Shown piece by piece: positions 1 to 5,269 of a DNA stretch of 8,736 nt. The first letter of the stretch is position 1. Every line of letters begins with the position of its first letter. The stretch comes from Desulfuromonadaceae bacterium GWC2_58_13 (lineage in GTDB: Bacteria > Desulfobacterota > Desulfuromonadia > Desulfuromonadales > Trichloromonadaceae). The translations under genes and the position numbers were made by a program. Under the pieces are notes generated by a model. The model had not been told where the DNA came from, did no database searches, and was given only the letters and a program-made list of their open reading frames with translations. Where the stretch lies: NCBI GenBank assembly GCA_001825565.1, contig MHXM01000006.1, forward strand, positions 1-8,736, given 5' to 3'.

Positions 1-1074
1 GGCAGGTTCGAAGTCGAGTTCTTCTTCATCAAGGATTTCCGCCTCATCAAGGAGGAGAATATCTTCTTCGCTAAGCTCCATCAACTCTTCTTCAACCGAC
101 TCGGCGGTTACCGGCGCTTCCGTCGGGGGTTCTTCATCGAACACAAGCAGGGCATCATCCGCCAGCACTTCGGCGGCAGAAACATCTTCGATCCCTCCTT
201 CTTCTTCAAAAACAAACAGGTCGTCCCCTTCGATTTCAGCCGCCCCGGTTTTTTCTATTGCAGGTTCAGCCTCAACTTCCGGTTCAACGACAAAGTCGAA
301 AGGTTCATCTTCGGCAACAGGCAGTGACGGCTCCGACGCCACCTCCTGGTCGGAGGCCCAGATGTCGTCCAGCTCGGAACCCTTGACCGCTTCGGGCTCA
401 GCGGCCAAATCTTCATCATCGAAGGACACGTCGCCCCAGATATCATCGGTTGTCGCTTCGGCAGCGGCTTCGACATCCTCGGGTCCGAAGATGTCGCCAA
501 AATCGGCGTCCTCCGTCCCCTCTTCGACCTCGGCAGCGGCGGGCCGAGACGCTTCAACCCGCGGGACAACCTGGTCAAAATCTTCCCAGAGGTCGGCTTC
601 AGCCGCGCCCACGGGTATCGATTCGGCAATCCCGATCGGTTCAAACTCATCAACCGGAGGCTCGGCCATGGCCTGCGGTTCAGCCGGGGCGGGCAAGGAC
701 AGGGCCGCCTTGTCGAGCAGTTCCTGAACTCGATTAATCAGGGTCTGGGACTCGAAGGGCTTGGAAATCCAGCCGTCGGCGCCGGCACTTTTGGCCTTGC
801 CTTCATCGAAAGGCTCAAAGGTCCCCGTCAGCAACAATACGGGGACACCGGCCAAAGTCGGGTCCGACTTCACCGCGGCACAGAGCTCATAACCGTTTTT
901 CCCCGGCATGAAGACGTCAGCCAGGATCAGGTCGGGCCGTTCGGCCCGGGCCTTCTCGAGGGCGGCATCACCGTTGTCGACCACCGATAGCTCAAAATCT
1001 TCGTTGACAAAGGTAATCCCGATGACCTTCTGGATCGTGATACTGTCGTCGGCGAGTAACAGCTTCCTGCTCAT
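1..1074 (-). CDS. Response regulator: CheY-like receiver with long acidic tail (3' end beyond window)
   Basis: The frame is open from the ATG at 1074 to the left edge (358 codons, no stop), so the C-terminus is missing. Residues 1-120 form a complete receiver: acidic pair D9/D10 (LLADDS), phospho-acceptor D53 (LILADVFMPG), T83 (LLLTGT) and K105 (WISKPFE), so it should accept a phosphoryl group. From about residue 130 the protein becomes a Glu/Asp/Ala/Pro-rich tail of at least 230 residues with only four basic residues and a loosely repeated acidic-hydrophobic motif: ADLWEDF (160), ADFGDIF (190), TDDIWGD (209), LDDIWASD (235), GDDLFVFEEE (283), DDALLVFDEE (306). There is no DNA-binding or enzymatic domain in the visible part. 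It is the last visible gene of an operon with two CheW-like genes, which suggests a protein-protein signalling role. A FrzS-like localisation or scaffold role is possible but is only an analogy. The receiver is certain and the tail's function unknown. Confidence 0.93.
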   Translation of the reverse strand, partial: MSRKLLLADDSITIQKVIGITFVNEDFELSVVDNGDAALEKARAERPDLILADVFMPGKNGYELCAAVKSDPTLAGVPVLLLTGTFEPFDEGKAKSAGADGWISKPFESQTLINRVQELLDKAALSLPAPAEPQAMAEPPVDEFEPIGIAESIPVGAAEADLWEDFDQVVPRVEASRPAAAEVEEGTEDADFGDIFGPEDVEAAAEATTDDIWGDVSFDDEDLAAEPEAVKGSELDDIWASDQEVASEPSLPVAEDEPFDFVVEPEVEAEPAIEKTGAAEIEGDDLFVFEEEGGIEDVSAAEVLADDALLVFDEEPPTEAPVTAESVEEELMELSEEDILLLDEAEILDEEELDFEPA

Positions 1075-1079
1075 TCAAA

Positions 1080-1085
1080 CCTCCT
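1080..1085 (-). promoter_or_regulatory. Strong ribosome binding site for the receiver gene, overlapping the preceding stop codon
   Basis: A perfect AGGAGG lies 5 nt before the ATG at 1074 and shares bases with the TAG stop (1084-1086) of the upstream CheW-like gene. The site fixes the start and suggests the receiver is made in high amount relative to the preceding gene. Confidence 0.85.
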
Positions 1086-1536
1086 AGTTCCCCTGGGGGG
1101 GAGGGTGCCGAAAATCCCAGAGAGATAGTTCTGCAACGATATGCCCGATATCCAACAGGGGATAGCGAACCTGGTCATAGACAAAAGTACGGCCCGAGCC
1201 ATCGACACCTGCCGGGTCCTGCGCAACCTCCAACCGACCTTTTCGCCGCTCGACGATGTGCAGGATTTTGTCCGCCGGCAGTCCAGCCACTCCAAACTCG
1301 GTGCCGCAGACCACCACATACGAACAGGGATATTGACCATCCTCCGACGCCCTGGGAAGCCGGGCAGGTTTCACCACCGGAACAGCTTCACCGTCATGTA
1401 TCAGCATCCCGATAACAACGGGGGGCAACAACGGCAAGGAGAATATCCTTGGTTCCTGCAGGATGATCAGTATTTCTTCAACGGCCAGGGCATAAACCTG
1501 TCCGCGAAGAAGAAAAAGCGCGACCTGGAACTTCAT
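1084..1536 (-). CDS. CheW-like adaptor protein B
   Basis: This 150-residue protein has the size and pattern of a stand-alone CheW domain. It has alternating hydrophobic strands (FQVALFLLRGQVYALAV at the N-terminus), a central IGMLIHDGEAVPVVKPARL that matches the usual 'G.i..rg..vPVidl' region, and a third strand pair YVVVCGTEFGVAGLPADKIL. CheW proteins couple receptors to the CheA kinase; this one is clearly diverged. The frame extends to an upstream TTG at 1563, but the ATG at 1536 overlaps the stop of the preceding gene as ATGA (1533-1536), the usual arrangement for translational coupling, and only a weak Shine-Dalgarno is present. It ends 9 nt before the receiver gene. No CheA or methyl-accepting protein is in the window, so the partner is unknown. 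The fold call is by pattern recognition, not alignment. Confidence 0.82.
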   Translation of the reverse strand: MKFQVALFLLRGQVYALAVEEILIILQEPRIFSLPLLPPVVIGMLIHDGEAVPVVKPARLPRASEDGQYPCSYVVVCGTEFGVAGLPADKILHIVERRKGRLEVAQDPAGVDGSGRTFVYDQVRYPLLDIGHIVAELSLWDFRHPPPQGN

Positions 1537-1985
1537 GCCCGGCACCAGAACTGTTCGAGCCAAAGGGCATCACAGCGGATCAACAGCTCGTCGCGCCAGA
1601 GTTCCAGGGTCTGGTAGGGCCTTGGCCCGGTAAGCATGGCCAAAAACGGTGCCCGACAGACGGAAAAAGCCGACAGGGGGAAAATTCCCTCGATCCGGCT
1701 GACCGGCACCCCCCAGAATCCCGATTCGCCTACCAGAATCAACAGATTCAGCAGGTCGCCACCACCCGACCCCGTCGGAATCCGAAACAAAGCCTTGAGG
1801 TTGATGACGGGAATTTTCTGGTCTCGATATGCCAGCGTTCCCAAACAGTACGGAAAGGACCTGTTTTCATCATCGGTCAACTGGCTGGCGGGTTCCTGGC
1901 GAATCTCAGCCAAGTCATCCACGGAAAGGGAAAAGGCGGAAGTTCCCAGACGGAACACCAGATTCATTCCGGCCGAACGGGGCAT
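1533..1985 (-). CDS. CheW-like adaptor protein A (first gene of operon)
   Basis: This is a 150-residue single-domain CheW-like protein. The N-terminal strand (NLVFRLGTSAFSLSVDDLAE), the central LGTLAYRDQKIPVINLKALF and the LLILVGESGFWGVPVSRIEG segment match the three characteristic CheW stretches, including the IPVINL motif. The start at 1985 is supported by AGGAG (1991-1995), 5 nt upstream; a second in-frame Met at residue 7 lacks this. A candidate promoter lies about 60 bases upstream (2046-2075). Its stop overlaps the start of the next CheW-like gene by 4 bp. The two proteins differ clearly in sequence, so they are not a recent tandem duplication. The likely role is as an adaptor in a chemosensory-type complex; whether that complex controls motility, gene expression or something else cannot be read from here. 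Confidence 0.85.
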   Translation of the reverse strand: MPRSAGMNLVFRLGTSAFSLSVDDLAEIRQEPASQLTDDENRSFPYCLGTLAYRDQKIPVINLKALFRIPTGSGGGDLLNLLILVGESGFWGVPVSRIEGIFPLSAFSVCRAPFLAMLTGPRPYQTLELWRDELLIRCDALWLEQFWCRA

Positions 1986-2045
1986 ACCCTCTCCTGGACC
2001 ACAAACGTCATGGGATACTGGCCAAAACCTCGCAAATTGGTTAAA

Positions 2046-2075
2046 ACGCTACCATAGTAAATCCAGCACTGTCAA
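2046..2075 (-). promoter_or_regulatory. Candidate sigma70-type promoter of the CheW-CheW-receiver operon
   Basis: On the minus strand a perfect -35 TTGACA (2070-2075) is followed after 18 nt by TAGCGT (2046-2051), immediately preceded by TGG, an extended -10 signature. Initiation would fall near 2039, giving a leader of about 54 nt before the ATG at 1985. The -10 hexamer is a poor match, so confidence rests on the perfect -35, the extended -10 and the position. The 1986-2110 gap holds nothing else recognisable, and no terminator is visible after the dGTPase gene, so read-through is possible. Confidence 0.5.
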
Positions 2076-2110
2076 GTATTTCAACTGGAAAATTCAATAG
2101 GTTAGGCCAT

Positions 2111-3151
2111 TTACAAGATTTTCCAGGGCTGGGGCAGAAAGAGCCGATGATATAAATTAATCGCGTAACGGTCCGTCATGCCGGCGATAAAATCGACCAC
2201 CGAGACGTCCAGACGGTCTCCGAAGAGTCGTCGGCCACCATGAGCAATCAGCGCTTTTTCGTTTCCTGCAAAGAAAACAAAGAGTTCACGAAGAACCCGG
2301 GAAGCTTTTTCAAAATCCTCATGAACGGTCGGAACCTGGTAGACATGCTCGTACAGCCAATCCCTGAGTTCGACAATGGCGTCGGCGACTGGCCTGGAGA
2401 GGCGAATCGTGCTGTCGTCGATACCCAGTGAATTTTCGATCATATCCGTAACCATGGTACGAATCCGGCAGGCATGGGAAGCACCCAGGATGGAAGTGAT
2501 CGCTTCGGGAATCTGGCAATTTTTCACCAATCCCGCACGCTGGGCATCATCAAGATCGTGGTTGACGTAGGCGATGATATCCGCCAGCCGAACAATGCGT
2601 CCCTCAAGGGTCGCGGCCATCACCGCGGGATCCTCGCAGAGAATCGGACCCTGCCCCTTTGAATGCTTCAGAATCCCGTCCCTGACCTCGAAGGTCAGGT
2701 TTAATCCGGCCCCCTCCTTTTCGAGGACATCGACCACCCGCAAACTCTGGCGAACATGGTGAAAACCACCGGGAGCCAGTTCGTTGAGCACCCGCTCTCC
2801 GGCATGCCCGAACGGGGTATGCCCAAGATCGTGGCCGAGCGCTATGGCCTCCGTCAGGTCTTCGTTAAGAGCCAGAGCACGAGCCACCGTGCGGGCAATC
2901 TGGGAAACTTCAAGGGTATGGGTCAGACGGGTGCGGTAATGATCTCCTTCGGGCGAGAGAAATACCTGGGTTTTATGCTTGAGCCGGCGAAATGATTTAC
3001 AGTGCAGGATTCGGTCACGGTCATGCTGAAACGCCGTCCGTACCGGACAGGGCGGCTCAGGAATTCGCCGCCCGGCGGTTTGTTCGCTGCGACAGGCATG
3101 AATCGAAAGGATTTGCTGTTCACGCTGTTCGAGCAGATGCCGTATTATCAC
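2111..3151 (-). CDS. dgt: dGTPase-like HD-domain phosphohydrolase
   Basis: Family members hydrolyse dGTP (or other dNTPs) to the deoxynucleoside plus triphosphate in the cytosol. From the GTG at 3151 the protein has 346 residues, normal for the shorter dGTPase-like class. The N-terminal EQREQQIL, the PEPPCPVRTAFQHDRDRI stretch and KSFRRLKHKTQVFLSPEGDH are family signatures. HD metal ligands are visible: H78 (RLTHTLE), H107/D108 (LGHDLGH) and D191 (RLADIIAY), with H111 and H116 nearby. The frame runs open to a TTG at 3247, but those extra 32 residues are Phe/Val-rich, unlike the family, and would be coded across the probable promoter. The GTG at 3151 places the start just before the conserved LEQREQ; AAAGG lies 11 nt upstream, a weak site. 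The GTG at 3172 is an alternative. True substrate specificity cannot be told from sequence. Confidence 0.92.
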   Translation of the reverse strand: MIIRHLLEQREQQILSIHACRSEQTAGRRIPEPPCPVRTAFQHDRDRILHCKSFRRLKHKTQVFLSPEGDHYRTRLTHTLEVSQIARTVARALALNEDLTEAIALGHDLGHTPFGHAGERVLNELAPGGFHHVRQSLRVVDVLEKEGAGLNLTFEVRDGILKHSKGQGPILCEDPAVMAATLEGRIVRLADIIAYVNHDLDDAQRAGLVKNCQIPEAITSILGASHACRIRTMVTDMIENSLGIDDSTIRLSRPVADAIVELRDWLYEHVYQVPTVHEDFEKASRVLRELFVFFAGNEKALIAHGGRRLFGDRLDVSVVDFIAGMTDRYAINLYHRLFLPQPWKIL

Positions 3152-3198
3152 CAGAAAAAAGACCTTTGTCACACCATCGACGAAAAAGGTTATCGGAA

Positions 3199-3228
3199 AG
3201 TATAAAAACTGTTTAACAGTAATAACAG
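3199..3228 (-). promoter_or_regulatory. Candidate promoter of the dGTPase gene
   Basis: On the minus strand, CTGTTA (3223-3228) and TATACT (3199-3204, five of six consensus bases) are 18 nt apart. Initiation near 3192 would give a leader of about 40 nt to the GTG at 3151, which supports that start over the TTG at 3247. The -35 is weak (three of six). Confidence 0.45.
3208..3220 (-). repeat. Perfect 13-bp palindrome in the promoter spacer (possible operator)
   Basis: ACTGTT-T-AACAGT is a perfect inverted repeat with a single-base centre, lying between the candidate -35 and -10 of the dGTPase gene. Read on the minus strand, the hexamer CTGTTA also occurs directly upstream as the -35 element, so the region holds CTGTTA-TTA-CTGTTA-AACAG. 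The position fits a repressor operator, but no regulator can be named from the motif. Confidence 0.4.
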
Positions 3229-3290
3229 AGTCTACCAAAAAATTCAATTCAGGCGTTCAGAAACAAATTTTAAAAGTACCGGGCATGTCT

Positions 3291-3318
3291 TTCAAAAACA
3301 GGTCGCACACACTATAAT
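3291..3318 (+). promoter_or_regulatory. Candidate distal promoter of the MucR-family gene
   Basis: TTCAAA (3291-3296) is followed after 16 nt by a perfect TATAAT (3313-3318). Initiation near 3325 would leave a leader of about 118 nt before the ATG at 3443. It sits in an AT-rich gap with no coding frame that I can support. Confidence 0.4.
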
Positions 3319-3360
3319 CATATTTTTCGGCTGAAGACTCCTTATTTATGAAAGTTTCTC

Positions 3361-3388
3361 TTGATTTTAAAGATATTTTTTGTATTAG
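3361..3388 (+). promoter_or_regulatory. Candidate proximal promoter / AT-rich control region of the MucR-family gene
   Basis: TTGATT (3361-3366) and TATTAG (3383-3388) are 16 nt apart, four of six matches each. The surrounding 3340-3400 stretch is strongly AT-rich with several T-A steps. MucR/Ros proteins are known to bind AT-rich promoter DNA and often repress their own genes, so this is a plausible autoregulatory target by inference only. Confidence 0.35.
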
Positions 3389-3442
3389 TAATTAATATCG
3401 TACATCACATAAAATTCATGCCAATCCGACAAGGAGGAAAAC

Positions 3443-3886
3443 ATGGCAACGCTGCTCGAAATGGCTGCAGAAATTGTTGCAGCTCATGCATCTACAACAA
3501 GCATGACTAAAGAAGAACTGGTTTCCGAACTGGTAGAACTCCATCAGGCGCTTTCTGCTCTCGAAAAGGGAGAAACCATAAATACCGAAACGGCTCACCC
3601 CGAGGAAGAACAATCGGCACTCCCCGCTATTTCCCGCAAAAAAGCATTCGGCAAAGACAAGATCACCTGCATGATCTGTGGCAAAGAGATGAAAACCCTG
3701 GCTCGCCACCTGAAAACAGCTCACGATCTCAAACCTACCGAATATCGCAAAAAGTTCGAAATTCCCCGCACTCAGCCGTTGGCTGCGCGCAACTACTCTG
3801 AAAGCCGCCGACAGATGGCGGTCGACCGTGGACTGGGCGACAATCTCGCCAAGGCTCGCGCGGCCCGTGGGAAAAAAAAGAAGTGA
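3443..3886 (+). CDS. MucR/Ros-family zinc-finger transcriptional regulator
   Basis: This 147-residue protein begins MATLLEMAAEIVAAHAS, the typical N-terminal helix of MucR/Ros proteins, and carries a prokaryotic zinc finger with ligands C76, C79, H89 and H94 (C-x2-C-x9-H-x4-H, the Ros spacing). The finger is followed by the conserved HDLKPTEYRKKFEIP segment. Residues 44-65 form a variable acidic linker and the C-terminus is basic, ending in four lysines. Family members bind AT-rich DNA and control surface polysaccharide, virulence or cell-cycle genes in alphaproteobacteria; deltaproteobacterial copies are less studied. AAGGAGG (3431-3437), 5 nt before the ATG, is near ideal and implies strong translation. 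The gene is visibly less GC-rich than its neighbours. It is monocistronic, closed by a strong terminator. The targets are unknown. Confidence 0.93.
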   Translation: MATLLEMAAEIVAAHASTTSMTKEELVSELVELHQALSALEKGETINTETAHPEEEQSALPAISRKKAFGKDKITCMICGKEMKTLARHLKTAHDLKPTEYRKKFEIPRTQPLAARNYSESRRQMAVDRGLGDNLAKARAARGKKKK

Positions 3887-3908
3887 CCATCCATTGATAA
3901 GAACTCAA

Positions 3909-3947
3909 CCAACAGAAAAAGCGCCCTTACGGCGCTTTTTCTGTTGG
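3909..3947. terminator. Strong bidirectional intrinsic terminator
   Basis: A perfect 17-bp stem (3909-3925 with 3931-3947) closes a 5-nt loop, CTTAC. Its GC-rich top (GCGCC/GGCGC) is flanked by A5 on the left arm and T5 on the right arm, so it gives a hairpin followed by a U-run in both directions. It lies 22 nt after the MucR-family stop and 17 nt after the end of the convergent DUF2914 gene, and so would serve both. Confidence 0.93.
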
Positions 3948-3964
3948 CCCTCGGGACGAGCGGC

Positions 3965-4351
3965 TCAAAGCAGGGTAAACGGGATGGTCTTCAGCAGCTG
4001 GCCCTGGTCATCGACCACCTCGACCCGCCAGTCCCCTGCCCAGCCCGGAAGCAGGCTCCTGGACGACCAGGTACGCCAGTCCGATGAACGAATCAACAAC
4101 TCAACCCTAGCCATTTCCTGCTCACCCCGGTACCACACATGAAACACCCGGGCACCCTCAGGGGCTCCCGCAATTCGGGTAAAACAGTAAAGTAGTCCCG
4201 AGGCCGCGGGATAACTCTGCACACTGTCAACCGGCTGTCGATCGCTGACCTGCGTCGTAATGAGCCCTTCAATAACTTCCATGGCCCAGGACGACACGGG
4301 AGCCAAGGACATGACGACAAAAACCAGCAACGACAGAGCCAAATGCTTCAT
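3965..4351 (-). CDS. Exported DUF2914-domain protein
   Basis: This 128-residue protein has a clear signal peptide: MKHLALSLLVFVVMSLAPVSSWA, with likely cleavage after A23, so it should be periplasmic or exported. The rest from about residue 55 matches my recollection of the DUF2914 pattern: YCFTRIAG, then RVFHVWYRGEQEMARVEL, RSSDWRTWSSRSLLPGW and GDWRVEVVDDQGQLL. The molecular function of this domain is not known to me. The start is ATG 4351, with AAGGAG about 10 nt upstream; the frame runs open to 4510, but the upstream codons have no family resemblance and would bury the signal peptide. No lipobox cysteine is present at the cleavage site. It is divergent from the receiver-PilZ gene (171 bp gap) and shares the bidirectional terminator with the MucR-family gene. 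Confidence 0.88.
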   Translation of the reverse strand: MKHLALSLLVFVVMSLAPVSSWAMEVIEGLITTQVSDRQPVDSVQSYPAASGLLYCFTRIAGAPEGARVFHVWYRGEQEMARVELLIRSSDWRTWSSRSLLPGWAGDWRVEVVDDQGQLLKTIPFTLL

Positions 4352-4373
4352 AGCAGTTTTTCTCCTTTGCAGC

Positions 4374-4402
4374 TTGAGTATAAAGGCGTAATCGGGTATT
4401 AA
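4374..4402 (+). promoter_or_regulatory. Candidate promoter of the receiver-PilZ gene
   Basis: TTGAGT (4374-4379) and TATTAA (4397-4402) are exactly 17 nt apart, four of six matches each, giving a leader of about 114 nt. The adjacent minus-strand TATAAT (4403-4408) could be the -10 of the divergent DUF2914 gene, although no matching -35 is seen 16-18 nt upstream. The two would therefore be overlapping divergent promoters. Both calls are weak. Confidence 0.3.
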
Positions 4403-4522
4403 ATTATAGACACAAAGAGGGCGCGGAGGATTCGGTCTCAAATGGGGAGCAACATTGTCTTCCGATTCAGTTGCCGCAGGTCCGCTGAAACTCGTCCCCC
4501 CTTCCACCACAAAGGTCCAGCA

Positions 4523-5269
4523 ATGAAACGTCTACTTCTCGGAGACTCCCGAAAAGATCTCCTGTCTACGATTGAAGCAATCCTCAAACACTGGGGATAC
4601 CGGGTCCTGGTATCGTCCCGTCCGGAACAGATCAGAATTTTGCTGGTGGAGACTTCGCCAGACCTGCTGATCCTCGGCGCCGGACTGCTGGCCGAACCGG
4701 ACGCGACACTCCTCAAAGCCACCGAGAACCGGGTAGCCATGGGGATCTGCCCATTGATCGTGCTAAAAGAAGAAGGCGTGAGCGACCCGGTCACCGCTCC
4801 CCACGATTCCTTGAACGTTCCCCTCGACCTTTTTTCATTGTTCGAACTGGTGCAACGGCACATGGAACGTTTTCCCCGAAAGAACCTGCGGCTGACCGTC
4901 AAGCTGCCGGGCATGTTCTCCTGCGGCAGTAAAACCTACCTTGCCGAGGTCCTCAGCGTGAGCATTCAGGGACTGATGATCAAAACAAGTTTCCGCATGG
5001 AAAAAGGCGATCCGCTGACTGTCTTCATCCCGTTGGTCGGCATGAACAAAGAACTTGAATTCGAAGGCCGGGTTCTCTACAACGTGCATCCCGGGCCGGA
5101 AAACAACTATATGCAGGGAGCCGGCATAGGGTTCATCAATCTGACCCCGGAGACCAGTCAGGCGCTTGAAGAATTTATCAAAAAACGCTTTTTCGGCGAT
5201 GTGTCCTCGGAAGACTCTCCGGAAAGGGTTTTGCCGGAACAACTGGTTCAGACCAGAAAGGACGCCTGA
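4523..5269 (+). CDS. Pseudo-receiver / PilZ two-domain protein
   Basis: This is a 248-residue protein. Residues 1-115 have receiver-like topology (MKRLLLGDSRKDLL, then SPDLLILGAGLL, then CPLIVLKEEG and a final helix), but the expected phospho-acceptor Asp after DLLIL is G52, so it is probably not phosphorylated. Residues 117-222 look like PilZ, which usually binds c-di-GMP: R119-K-N-L-R123 supplies the RxxxR motif, and SVSIQG (145-150) stands where (D/N)xSxxG is expected, with Ser replacing the first acidic or Asn residue. GAGIGFINLTPE (199-210) is the usual closing PilZ strand. Binding is therefore plausible but uncertain. The start is ATG 4523 with AAAGG 7 nt upstream; the open frame begins at 4442, but the first 27 codons do not resemble a receiver. 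Its 3' end overlaps the convergent phosphopentomutase gene by 22 bp. Confidence 0.87.
   Translation: MKRLLLGDSRKDLLSTIEAILKHWGYRVLVSSRPEQIRILLVETSPDLLILGAGLLAEPDATLLKATENRVAMGICPLIVLKEEGVSDPVTAPHDSLNVPLDLFSLFELVQRHMERFPRKNLRLTVKLPGMFSCGSKTYLAEVLSVSIQGLMIKTSFRMEKGDPLTVFIPLVGMNKELEFEGRVLYNVHPGPENNYMQGAGIGFINLTPETSQALEEFIKKRFFGDVSSEDSPERVLPEQLVQTRKDA

Noticed and set aside
362..727. Ser/Ala-rich plus-strand reading frame
   Set aside because: It is the complement of the acidic tail of the receiver protein. Glu/Asp/Ala codons read backwards give Ser-rich frames. No family resemblance.
1141..2100. Two plus-strand frames of about 155 codons antisense to the CheW-like genes
   Set aside because: They are low-complexity translations without family resemblance or ribosome binding sites, lying opposite well-supported CheW-like genes.
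3383..3406. TGTA...TACA dyad in the MucR-family leader as an operator
   Set aside because: Only the four outer bases pair and the interior does not match; AT-richness alone explains it.
3872..3879. A8 run at the 3' end of the MucR-family gene as a programmed frameshift or phase-variable tract
   Set aside because: The run only encodes the terminal lysines. A -1 shift would add just a few codons before a stop, and basic tails are normal for the family.
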